NCBI GenBank assembly: GCA_902465145.1 | Contig: CABQMD010000011.1 | Location: forward strand, 1 to 12,344 | Direction of reading: 5' to 3' | From: an uncultured Succinatimonas sp. | GTDB taxonomy: Bacteria > Pseudomonadota > Gammaproteobacteria > Enterobacterales > Succinivibrionaceae | DNA: 12,344 nt | Shown: piece by piece, positions 1-6,149 of the stretch | How the letters are laid out: each line of letters begins with the position of its first letter | Numbering within the stretch: the first letter of the stretch is position 1 | Translations under genes and position numbers: made by a program | Notes under the pieces: model-generated | Database searches by the model: none | Told to the model about the DNA's origin: nothing | What the model saw: only the letters and a program-made list of their open reading frames with translations

Positions 1-400
1 TTTTCTCACCCAAAACGATCAGCTGACGACGGCGACAGCATTCGCGTACTATGAGAGCATAATCAGGAGCAGATGACGGCGAGCCGCCTCCTTGTATCAA
101 CTGTGCAAGATACCCGGGGCCGCCGGCTTTATCCAGCAACCCGTTATTTTCCAAAGTTGCTTTGATAAGCGTAGGATCGAAATTGTCGGAAAATTCAGAA
201 CGTCTTAGGATTGCACTGAAGATAAGTCTGTTCTTTTCAGAATAGAAATCCTCTTCTTTAAGTCTGCCCACGGCTTCGTTGACCTTCTGCAGACACGAGC
301 CGTCTATCATCAGCGCAGCCAACAGCCTTTGCTCGGCATTCTCATCTTTGGGAGGAACCCTAAGCACCAAACCGTCATTTGTCTTGTTGCGCGCCGGCAT
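1..400 (-). CDS. dnaB: Replicative DNA helicase DnaB, N-terminal part (cut by window edge)
   Basis: DnaB is the hexameric 5'-3' helicase that unwinds DNA at the replication fork and recruits primase. Only the first ~133 residues are in the window; the ATPase domain lies beyond position 1. The frame is open from an ATG at 400-398 to the edge. After a short start (MPARNKTNDG), the reading contains VPP..ENAEQRLLAALM, EEDFYSEKNRLIF, LENNGLLDKAGGPGYLAQL and PDYALIVREC. These follow the DnaB N-terminal domain in order (VPPHS.EAEQS.LGG, DDFY...H..IF, L...G.LD..GG..YLA.L, YA.IVRE). A GGAGT Shine-Dalgarno sequence (407-411) sits 6 nt before the ATG and supports this start. The N-terminal domain forms the trimer collar that contacts DnaG in known DnaB proteins. 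The gene runs away from the two tRNA genes on the same strand. Identification is by motif order; it is convincing although partial. Confidence 0.9.
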   Translation of the reverse strand, partial: MPARNKTNDGLVLRVPPKDENAEQRLLAALMIDGSCLQKVNEAVGRLKEEDFYSEKNRLIFSAILRRSEFSDNFDPTLIKATLENNGLLDKAGGPGYLAQLIQGGGSPSSAPDYALIVRECCRRRQLIVLGEK

Positions 401-741
401 GAAATCACTCCAGAAAAAATCAATCCGCCGAATTTTACATCAGAATCAGTACAATTTGACGTTTCAGCTTTTTTGTACGAGGACGATCTTTAAGAGTCAA
501 AGCAACGGTAAACGCTGACGCATCAACGGTTACAGAATTTTTTTATTTGTCACGTAGTAGTATAAAAACAGGAAAAAACGTCAAAACAAGAAAAACAGTA
601 ATGTCTGCAACCATTCAGGTCGTCTCTTCGTTGCTCACTTGTTATGCCATAGCTATGCTGTTTTACTACAACAACAACAAATATCACAACGCAAAAAAGA
701 AGACTAATTTGTTGAGGATTTTAAGGGAATAAATATAAGGA
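401..741. other. Gene-poor interval between dnaB and tRNA-Arg
   Basis: No confident gene is seen in these 341 bases. The interval contains the dnaB leader, a weak candidate dnaB promoter (472-500), and a short open frame on the plus strand (ATG at 601 to stop at 732, 44 codons) with one hydrophobic stretch but no good ribosome binding site. No clear hairpin-plus-U-tract terminator follows tRNA-Arg, so the tRNA transcript may run on toward dnaB or end by another mechanism. Confidence 0.6.
472..500 (-). promoter_or_regulatory. Candidate dnaB promoter
   Basis: On the minus strand TTGACT (495-500) is followed after 17 nt by TACAAA (472-477), about 72 nt upstream of the dnaB start codon. The -35 matches five of six consensus bases and the -10 four of six. 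The interval is AT-rich, so chance matches are expected; the call is weak. Confidence 0.3.
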
Positions 742-818
742 TGGCGCACCTGGAGGGATTCGAACCCCCGACCAATCGGTTCGTAGCCGAGTACTCTATC
801 CAGCTGAGCTACAGGTGC
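742..818 (-). tRNA. tRNA-Arg, anticodon ACG
   Basis: The 77-nt minus-strand sequence folds as a complete tRNA with an encoded CCA end. The acceptor strands GCACCTG (818-812) and CAGGTGC (752-746) pair perfectly, the discriminator base is G (745), and CCA is at 744-742. The T-loop GTTCGAATC and D-arm AGCTCAGCTGGA are canonical. The anticodon loop reads CTACGAA, giving anticodon ACG (complement at 782-784). In bacteria such a tRNA-Arg is normally deaminated to ICG and reads CGU, CGC and CGA. It has its own promoter (848-875) and is isolated from tRNA-Ser by a terminator. Confidence 0.97.
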
Positions 819-847
819 ATTCTGAACAACCAATGTTCTGGCGCAAA

Positions 848-875
848 ATTATATATGACTTTTTTTTAAGATCAA
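848..875 (-). promoter_or_regulatory. tRNA-Arg promoter (sigma70 type)
   Basis: On the minus strand TTGATC (870-875) is separated by 16 nt, largely A-rich, from a perfect TATAAT (848-853). Transcription would start near 841, about 22 nt before the mature tRNA. The bases just after the -10 are GC-rich (TTTGCGCC), as is usual in stable-RNA promoters under growth-rate or stringent control; that regulatory reading is inferred. Confidence 0.75.
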
Positions 876-906
876 GTATTTTTTTGCAACAAAACGTTAT
901 TCGATA

Positions 907-931
907 AAAAAGACCGCACAGCGGTCTTTTT
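907..931 (-). terminator. Rho-independent terminator after tRNA-Ser
   Basis: AAAAAGACCGC (907-917) and GCGGTCTTTTT (921-931) form an 11-bp stem with a 3-nt loop. On the minus strand the stem is followed by a continuing T run, 6 nt downstream of the tRNA-Ser CCA end. The stem is symmetrical, but nothing transcribed toward it is seen on the plus strand. It separates the tRNA-Ser unit from tRNA-Arg. Confidence 0.9.
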
Positions 932-937
932 GGAAAG

Positions 938-1032
938 TGGCGGATAGAGAGGGATTCGAACCCTCGATACAACCCTTATAGTCGTATGCTCCCTTAGCAG
1001 GGGAGTACCTTCAGCCTCTCGGTCATCTATCC
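938..1032 (-). tRNA. tRNA-Ser, anticodon GCT
   Basis: This 95-nt minus-strand gene has the long variable arm expected of serine tRNAs and an encoded CCA (940-938). The acceptor strands GGATAGA (1032-1026) and TCTATCC (948-942) pair, with discriminator G at 941. The anticodon loop reads CTGCTAA, giving GCT, which reads AGC and AGU. The T-loop GTTCGAATC is canonical. The 5' end of the mature tRNA lies only 9 nt after the csrA stop codon, and its promoter is inside csrA (1054-1082). It may therefore be made both from that promoter and by processing of an alaS-csrA transcript. Confidence 0.97.
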
Positions 1033-1041
1033 ACTTGGCTT

Positions 1042-1248
1042 TCAGCGGGAATTAGTATCCGACTTTGGCCTTGTATTGTCAAGATCTTTTTTTCGGCAAC
1101 ACTCTTTCCCGTCACTACGGCATATTCTCAAATCGTCAGGGGCATCGATGGCAAGGCGAACTCTGCCGCCCTGAATTTCGAGCACACGCACGGTGATCTC
1201 CTCTCCTATCCTAAGAGTATTTCCCGGTTTTGAAGAGATCACCAACAT
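1042..1248 (-). CDS. csrA: Divergent CsrA family RNA-binding regulator
   Basis: CsrA/RsmA is a small dimeric protein that binds GGA motifs in mRNA leaders and controls carbon storage, motility and biofilm genes after transcription. The 68-residue product aligns without gaps to the usual protein through about residue 44: MLVISSKPGNTLRIGEEITV, then VLEIQGGRVRLAIDAP. Arg44, the best-known RNA contact, is present. The N-terminal TRRVGE motif of canonical CsrA is SSKPGN here, so Arg6 is Ser and Arg7 is Lys. The usual helix (REEIYQRI) after Arg44 is replaced by RSDGKECCRKK and a polar tail. The start ATG lies 2 nt after the alaS stop, with CAGGG upstream, so translation is probably coupled to alaS. 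The last codons also encode the tRNA-Ser promoter. The family call is firm from sequence and context; whether it binds RNA like E. coli CsrA is open. Confidence 0.88.
   Translation of the reverse strand: MLVISSKPGNTLRIGEEITVRVLEIQGGRVRLAIDAPDDLRICRSDGKECCRKKDLDNTRPKSDTNSR
1054..1082 (-). promoter_or_regulatory. tRNA-Ser promoter embedded in the 3' end of csrA
   Basis: On the minus strand a perfect TTGACA (1077-1082) is followed after exactly 17 nt by GATACT (1054-1059), which matches four of six -10 bases. The predicted start is near 1047, about 15 nt before the mature tRNA-Ser 5' end, with a GC-rich start region (CCCGC). Both hexamers lie inside csrA codons for its last ~16 residues. The position, spacing and perfect -35 make this a convincing tRNA promoter despite lying in coding sequence. 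Confidence 0.75.
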
Positions 1249-1250
1249 GT

Positions 1251-3878
1251 TTAAACCCTGCTCTTTAAGAAAGTTTCCGCACTAGCCACGGCCATGGCCA
1301 AACCGTCGACTTTGGTACCGCCGGCCTGAGCCATATCAGGACGTCCGCCGCCCTTACCGTCAACAAAGACGGCAGCAGCACGCACTATGTCACCGGCCTT
1401 AACCTTGGAGGTGAGATCACGCGACACGGCAGCCGTGAGGCTTACCTTGCCGAAATTCACCGAACCAAGCAACACGACGCCCGACTGCATGCGTACCAGC
1501 AGATCGTCTGCAGCTATACGCAAAGCTTTGGCATCATAGTTCTCAACAGTTGCGGCCAACAGTTTGACTCCGTCAATCTCAACAGTCTTCGACACCAGTT
1601 TTTCACATTCAAGTGAAATAACGCGCTGCTTTAACGACTCGTTTTCTTTTTCAAGATCACGTCCGTGTTTCAGCAAAGCATCGGCCTTCTCCGCAATGGA
1701 CATATTGTCAGCCTTCATCAGGTTGGCAGTCTTGACCACGTTGCGAACTATCTGCTGCAGATATTCGATAGCGGCAGCTCCGGTCACGGCCTCGATACGG
1801 CGAACTCCTGAAGCGACGGCTTCATCGGAAACAATTACGAAGGTTCCCAAATCACCGGTACGATCGACATGAGTACCGCCGCACAGTTCCTTGGAGAAAT
1901 CCCCCATGGAAACTACGCGTACTTTGTCTTCGTATTTTTCATCAAAGAGTGCCAAAGCTCCGGACTTACGGGCTTCGTCAAGATCCATGATCTTGGTCTC
2001 CACCTTATCATTGGCACGGATATGTGCATTGACAATGGAGGAAACCTGCTGACGTTCTGACAAAGTCAAAGGCTGATTGTACGAATAGTCAAAACGCAGA
2101 CGATCAGCTGCTACGTAAGAACCTTTCTGGGTAACCGTAGTACCCAATACCTGACGCAAAGCGGCATCAAGCAAATGGGTAGCGCTGTGATGTGCTGCAA
2201 CAGCCTTGCGATTTTCCGCATCTACACAGGCTTTAACCTTATCGCCTTTGGAAAATTCTCCAAGTTCGACTCGCCCGATATGGATGATAGTCTTACCGAT
2301 ACGCTTGGTATTTTCGACAATGAACTCGGTAGTCCCCGAAAGTTTTATGGAGCCCTTGTCGCCTACCTGACCGCCCATTTCTCCGTAAAAAGGAGTGGCA
2401 TTGAGTACAATGACCGCACGCTCGTCGGTGGAGATGGTCTGAACCTCCTGACCGTCCTTGTAGATACCGTCGATTACGGCATCGCATTCCAAAGAATCGT
2501 AGCCCTTAAAATCGGTGACCTCGGTAAGTTTGAGATCCTGATTGTAATCGACGTCGAACTTGGAATTCTTCTTGGAAAGAGCCTTCTGCTTGGCCATTTC
2601 GGCATCAAAGCCGTCCATGTCCAAAGTGTAACCGCGATCGCGTACCACATCCTGAGTAAGATCGGTAGGGAAACCGTAGGTATCATAAAGTTTGAAGACC
2701 ACATCCCCAGGGATCACTTTGCTCTCGCCAAGCTTCTTTAACTCGCCTTCGAGCAAAGCCAAACCGCGGTCAAGCGTGTTGAGGAAGAGCTCCTCTTCAC
2801 GCTTTAAGGTCTTCTTAATGAGCTCTTTCTGCTCGATAAGCTCAGGATATGCCTTACCCATAAGTTTGGCCAAAACATCGACCAACTTATAGAAGAACAC
2901 TTCCTTTGCACCGAGCAATCTGCCGTGACGTACGGCGCGGCGTATGATGCGGCGCAATACATATCCTCGGCCTTCGTTAGAAGGCAGAACCCCGTCGGCA
3001 ATTAAGAACGAGCAGGAACGGATATGATCGGAGATCACGCGCAGTGACTTGTTCTTAAGATCGCTTACATGCAAAAGCTCTGCAACCGCTTTTTCCAAAG
3101 CTACGAAAAGGTCGATATCGTAATTTGAATGCACGCCCTGCAACACGGCAGCGATACGCTCAAGACCCAAACCGTTATCGATCATAGGCTTGGCAAGCTT
3201 TTCAAAAGTACCGTCGGCTTTACGGTTGTACTGCATGAACACGATGTTCCAGATCTCTATGAAACGATCGCCGTCTTCTTCAGGGGATCCCGGAGGGCCT
3301 CCCCAAATGTCGGCACCGTGATCATAGAAAATCTCGGAGCAGGGACCACAGGGACCGGTATCACCCATCTGCCAGAAATTATCAGAATTGAAAGCACCGC
3401 CCTTATTGTCGCCGATACGAATGATACGTTCAGCAGGAACCTTGATGACATCCTTCCAGATGTTGTAAGCCTCATCATCCTTATCATAGACGGTGACGGT
3501 CAGGGAATCCTTGGGCAAACCGAAACCTTCGGTGAGCAAGGTCCAAGCATAAGTGATGGCTTCTTTTTTAAAGTAATCACCAAAGCTGAAATTTCCCAAC
3601 ATCTCAAAGAAAGTATGATGTCTGGCGGTGTAACCCACATTCTCGAGATCATTCTGTTTACCGCCTGCACGGACACATTTTTGAGCGGTGGTAGCGCGCA
3701 CATAAGGACGCTTTTCCTTTCCCAAATAAATATCCTTGAACTGATTCATGCCTGCGTTGGTAAACAGCAGGGTCGGATCGTTATGCGGCACCAGAGAGCT
3801 CGAGCGCACCACGGTGTGACCGTGGGCCTTGAAGAAATCCAGATACGTCTGACGGATCTGGTCTGTTGTCATATACAT
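1251..3878 (-). CDS. alaS: Alanyl-tRNA synthetase
   Basis: AlaRS is a class II synthetase that charges tRNA-Ala and edits Ser/Gly mischarging in the cytoplasm. The 875-residue length matches the family. Visible landmarks in order are the N-terminal catalytic core (SSSLVPHNDPTLLFTNAGMN near 26-45; RATTAQKCVRAGGKQNDLEN at 61-80; motif 3 around DNGLGLERIAAVLQG at 234-248). Then comes the editing domain with zinc-site HSATH (564-568) and CGGTH (666-670), a coiled-coil stretch around 725-765, and the C-terminal DHHA1/C-Ala domain ending with GKGGGRPDMAQAGG (841-854). The ATG at 3878 was chosen because an AGG lies 10 nt upstream; a second ATG two codons in (3872) aligns better with the E. coli start and is possible. 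It lies between recX (63 nt gap, carrying a promoter) and csrA (2 nt gap), the conserved gammaproteobacterial order. No lesions are seen. Confidence 0.98.
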   Translation of the reverse strand: MYMTTDQIRQTYLDFFKAHGHTVVRSSSLVPHNDPTLLFTNAGMNQFKDIYLGKEKRPYVRATTAQKCVRAGGKQNDLENVGYTARHHTFFEMLGNFSFGDYFKKEAITYAWTLLTEGFGLPKDSLTVTVYDKDDEAYNIWKDVIKVPAERIIRIGDNKGGAFNSDNFWQMGDTGPCGPCSEIFYDHGADIWGGPPGSPEEDGDRFIEIWNIVFMQYNRKADGTFEKLAKPMIDNGLGLERIAAVLQGVHSNYDIDLFVALEKAVAELLHVSDLKNKSLRVISDHIRSCSFLIADGVLPSNEGRGYVLRRIIRRAVRHGRLLGAKEVFFYKLVDVLAKLMGKAYPELIEQKELIKKTLKREEELFLNTLDRGLALLEGELKKLGESKVIPGDVVFKLYDTYGFPTDLTQDVVRDRGYTLDMDGFDAEMAKQKALSKKNSKFDVDYNQDLKLTEVTDFKGYDSLECDAVIDGIYKDGQEVQTISTDERAVIVLNATPFYGEMGGQVGDKGSIKLSGTTEFIVENTKRIGKTIIHIGRVELGEFSKGDKVKACVDAENRKAVAAHHSATHLLDAALRQVLGTTVTQKGSYVAADRLRFDYSYNQPLTLSERQQVSSIVNAHIRANDKVETKIMDLDEARKSGALALFDEKYEDKVRVVSMGDFSKELCGGTHVDRTGDLGTFVIVSDEAVASGVRRIEAVTGAAAIEYLQQIVRNVVKTANLMKADNMSIAEKADALLKHGRDLEKENESLKQRVISLECEKLVSKTVEIDGVKLLAATVENYDAKALRIAADDLLVRMQSGVVLLGSVNFGKVSLTAAVSRDLTSKVKAGDIVRAAAVFVDGKGGGRPDMAQAGGTKVDGLAMAVASAETFLKSRV

Positions 3879-3921
3879 ATGAAAAAAACCTAATTGAATG
3901 TGGCCTTTTTGTCAATGGCAG

Positions 3922-3949
3922 ATTATACCTTGTTTATGCGTTCAGTCAG
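3922..3949 (-). promoter_or_regulatory. Candidate alaS promoter overlapping the recX stop
   Basis: On the minus strand CTGACT (3944-3949) is followed after 16 nt by a perfect TATAAT (3922-3927). The -35 overlaps the recX stop codon by one base. Transcription would start near 3915, giving a ~37-nt leader before alaS. A second TTGACA at 3910-3915 has no good -10 partner. It could let alaS-csrA be expressed independently of recA. Confidence 0.55.
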
Positions 3950-4415
3950 GCAGACTTATACAAAATTGCTCTAAAGCTTCGATACAGGTATCACGATCAA
4001 AGCCCCGGCGATACAGAGCAGCCAACATTTTGCGCTTACCTGCATAAGACAAATCTGGAGCTGACGCATAGCGCTTTTGCAAAAAAGCTAGCGCCAGTGC
4101 GTCAAAATCGATCTCATCCAAATAAGGATCCAATTCGTCAGGATCAAGTCCGCGCCTCATGGCATCGATTTTCACACTGCCCGGTCCTGAAAGCTTGATC
4201 TCTGCATGTCTGCAAAGTAACTGAGCAAATCGCTCGTCGCTTTGCAAACCGTTTTCCCTGCAGCGCATAACGGCATTTTCAGCCGTTTGGTTCTGATATT
4301 TTTGCGAAACTTTGCGCAAAAGTTCGTCGTAACCATACTCGCGGGCAGTCAAAAGACGCAACGCATAAGCGTATGCCTTGTTGTCATCATCACTTCTTTC
4401 CTGACGGCTGAACAT
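3942..4415 (-). CDS. recX: RecX, modulator of RecA filaments
   Basis: RecX binds RecA and limits filament extension and recombinase activity. The 157-residue product, close to the family length, is helical and charged and carries recognisable RecX segments. These include an N-terminal A.ALRLLTAREYGYDELLRKV, a middle ENGLQSDERFAQLLCRHAEIK followed by GPGSVKIDAMRRGLD, and a C-terminal KRKMLAALYRRGFDRDTCIEAL. These correspond to the three tandem three-helix repeats of RecX. The ATG (4415-4413) shares one base with the recA stop codon (TGATG), and AGAGGA within the end of recA serves as ribosome binding site. It is therefore co-transcribed and probably translationally coupled with recA, which sets a low RecX:RecA ratio in well-studied bacteria. 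Its end overlaps the alaS promoter. Identification rests on motifs plus position after recA. Confidence 0.93.
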   Translation of the reverse strand: MFSRQERSDDDNKAYAYALRLLTAREYGYDELLRKVSQKYQNQTAENAVMRCRENGLQSDERFAQLLCRHAEIKLSGPGSVKIDAMRRGLDPDELDPYLDEIDFDALALAFLQKRYASAPDLSYAGKRKMLAALYRRGFDRDTCIEALEQFCISLPD

Positions 4416-5662
4416 CAGAGATCCTCTGGAATGTCACTGATGAGATCTTCATCCTTAATGGCATCATAAGAATCGTTGGCGTAACTTTCAGCAGAAGAGC
4501 TAATCTCATCGTCATCATCTTCTTCTGAAGACTCTCCTATGTCTAGGGAATCGGCATAAGCTGAGTTTTGCTTGAAGAACTCCCTGATCTGGCGCTCGAT
4601 TTCCTCGGCATCCTCAGGATGCTCATCCAGATAGCGCATGGCATTCACCTTACCCTGACCTATCTTTACATCTTTGTATGAAAACCAAGCTCCGCTCTTT
4701 TTGATTATCGAAGCCTTCTCACCCAAATCCAAAAGTTCACCGTTTTTAGCTATACCGTAGTTAAAGAGAATGTCAAAATGGGCAACCTTAAAAGGAGGAG
4801 CAACTTTATTCTTTACTACTTTTACTTTGGTTTCGTTGCCAATTACCTTCTCTTCGCCTTTTTTCGAATCCTTGCTCTTCTTATCCTTGCCTTCGGTAAG
4901 AGATTTACCCTTGCGTATGTCAAGACGTACAGAGGCATAATACTTAAGCGCGTTACCGCCGGTAGTAGTTTCAGGAGATCCGTACATCACGCCGATCTTC
5001 ATGCGCAACTGATTGATGAAGACCACCATGCAGTTTGCCTGCTTAATGATGCCGGTGAGCTTGCGCAAAGCCTGAGACATAAGACGGGCCTGCAAACCGA
5101 CGTGATTGTCACCCATATCGCCTTCGATTTCAGCCTTAGGCACCAAAGCAGCCACCGAATCGATGACGATTACATCGACACCGCCTGAACGTACCAAAGT
5201 TTCGCAGATATCCAACGCCTGCTCGCCGGTATCAGGTTGTGAAAGAAAAACGTTTTCGATGTTCACTCCCAAACGTTTGGCATAGACGGGATCAAGCGCA
5301 TGCTCGGCGTCGATAAAGGCACAGATTTTTCCTTTCTTTTGAGCCTGTGCTATCAGCTCCAAAGTAAGCGTGGTTTTACCTGAAGATTCCGGTCCGAAAA
5401 TCTCGATGACACGGCCCATGGGCAAACCGCCTATTCCCAACGCCAAATCAAGTGACAAAGATCCTGTGGGAATTGCTTCTATATCCAAGGTCGTGTTTTG
5501 CCCAAGACGCATGATTGCGCCCGTTCCAAACTGGCGCTCGATCTGTTCCATGGCAGCCTGCAAAGCCTTTTCTTTATTGGGATCCTTGGTAAGATTCGCA
5601 ACCAACGAGGCTGAACTTACCTTGTCCTTCCCTTTGTTCTCTTTCTTTTCTTTAGCCGCCAT
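4415..5662 (-). CDS. recA: RecA recombinase, enlarged form
   Basis: RecA forms ATP-dependent filaments on single-stranded DNA, drives strand exchange and triggers LexA self-cleavage. The core is strongly conserved: Walker A GPESSGKT (90-97), Walker B VIVIDS (164-169), the L1 region [16 protein letters not shown] (178-193), L2 region [15 protein letters not shown] (226-240) and [12 protein letters not shown] (279-291). At 415 residues it is about 60 longer than E. coli RecA (353). The extra length is a ~23-residue lysine-rich N-terminus, an insert of about 12 residues within a lysine-rich stretch at 251-272 (nine Lys), and an acidic tail of ~40 residues (17 Asp/Glu in 376-415, including DDDDE). 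No splice-site signature of an intein is seen. The start has GGAG 6 nt upstream. recX overlaps its stop, and mutS is divergent across 487 bp. The identification is certain; the extra segments are of unknown function. Confidence 0.98.
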   Translation of the reverse strand: MAAKEKKENKGKDKVSSASLVANLTKDPNKEKALQAAMEQIERQFGTGAIMRLGQNTTLDIEAIPTGSLSLDLALGIGGLPMGRVIEIFGPESSGKTTLTLELIAQAQKKGKICAFIDAEHALDPVYAKRLGVNIENVFLSQPDTGEQALDICETLVRSGGVDVIVIDSVAALVPKAEIEGDMGDNHVGLQARLMSQALRKLTGIIKQANCMVVFINQLRMKIGVMYGSPETTTGGNALKYYASVRLDIRKGKSLTEGKDKKSKDSKKGEEKVIGNETKVKVVKNKVAPPFKVAHFDILFNYGIAKNGELLDLGEKASIIKKSGAWFSYKDVKIGQGKVNAMRYLDEHPEDAEEIERQIREFFKQNSAYADSLDIGESSEEDDDDEISSSAESYANDSYDAIKDEDLISDIPEDL

Positions 5663-5692
5663 ATCATACTCCGTATCAAGTAATTATTTTGT

Positions 5693-5708
5693 GTGTATAA
5701 TTATACAA
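5693..5708 (-). promoter_or_regulatory. recA promoter region with LexA-like palindrome
   Basis: The minus strand reads TTGTATAATTATACAC, whose inner 14 bases (5694-5707) are a perfect palindrome. It has the TGT-N8-ACA skeleton of the gammaproteobacterial LexA box (CTGT-N8-ACAG) but lacks the outer C and G. It contains a perfect TATAAT (-10, 5700-5705), so a bound repressor would cover the promoter; transcription would begin near 5693, about 30 nt before the recA start. No good -35 is present. The surrounding DNA is very AT-rich, so a chance palindrome is possible. Confidence 0.45.
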
Positions 5709-5900
5709 TATTATAATTACATAAATAAATTATTCTTTTACTGTTTTTTCGCGTCGATACAATCAAAGTTCAAACTTTTAACCGGTAAACATGATTGTCC
5801 GTTTCGGTATACCTGCTCACATTTTACACGGCAATACTTCAACAAAAACATGACTCAGGCTTTTTCAGCCAATAGCTGTCAATGCAATTGAAGAAATTTT

Positions 5901-5939
5901 ATAACAAATTGATAACAATGGTTTTTTTTCATAACAATG
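5901..5939 (+). repeat. Three short ATAACAA direct repeats
   Basis: ATAACAAAT (5901-5909) and two ATAACAATG copies (5912-5920 and 5931-5939) occur in direct orientation, at intervals of 11 and 19 bp. The last two are separated by a T8 run. They sit about 210-250 bp upstream of mutS and about 240-275 bp upstream of recA. Iterated short sites can bind a regulator or a nucleoid protein, but low-complexity AT-rich sequence is an equally good explanation. Confidence 0.35.
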
Positions 5940-6149
5940 ATTTTTGACGCAAAAAAAATCATATCACCGCATCTCGTAATACGCTTGCAGACAAAAAACT
6001 CAGATACACAGTACTTTTAGCTTTTGTTACCATTGCCCCCGCAAAAGGCAAAACTATCGTTTAACCTGTACATAACCATCACAACACTTGTAACAGAATT
6101 AAAACGACTTTTCATCGTGCTGTTTAATACAAAAATACGGTAACTATTC

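Larger units (their letters stand above)
5663..6149. other. Divergent recA-mutS intergenic region
   Basis: These 487 bp carry no convincing gene. The left 60 bp are very AT-rich and hold the recA leader, the LexA-like palindrome and a nested dyad (TAATTATA at 5698-5705 against TATAATTA at 5712-5719, 6-nt spacer). The centre contains three ATAACAA-type direct repeats (5901-5939) beside T-rich runs. The right part leads into mutS, with only a weak ribosome binding site (ACGG before TAACTATTC) and no promoter I can call with confidence. It is long for this otherwise compact segment, and could hold distal mutS regulation or an unrecognised small RNA. Confidence 0.6.

Noticed and set aside
648..657. 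Palindrome CATAGCTATG as a tRNA-Arg terminator or operator
   Set aside because: A 10-bp palindrome with no loop and no following T run cannot act as a normal terminator, and one such palindrome is expected by chance.
547..732. 61-codon frame starting at TTG 547
   Set aside because: The TTG start has no ribosome binding site, and the N-terminal 18 residues look random. Only the inner ATG at 601 is kept, as a low-interest candidate.
1086..1095. A7 run in csrA as a programmed frameshift site
   Set aside because: A -1 shift would stop after two codons, and a +1 shift gives an unrelated tail running into tRNA-Ser. There is no stimulatory structure I can see, so there is no positive support.
3129..3893. 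Long plus-strand open frame (254 codons) opposite alaS
   Set aside because: It lies entirely antisense to the 5' part of the conserved alaS gene apart from its last bases. The translation shows no family features, so it is a shadow of alaS codon use. The 188-codon frame at 2175-2741 is rejected for the same reason.
4415..5662. Intein in RecA
   Set aside because: The extra residues at 251-272 are far too short and lack Cys/Ser at the start and His-Asn at the end; the insert is simply a lysine-rich loop.
5913..5960. FNR-like or sigma70 signals (TTGATAACAATGG, TTGACG) upstream of mutS
   Set aside because: The second half-site of an FNR box (ATCAA) is absent, and no -10 with acceptable match and spacing follows either hexamer.
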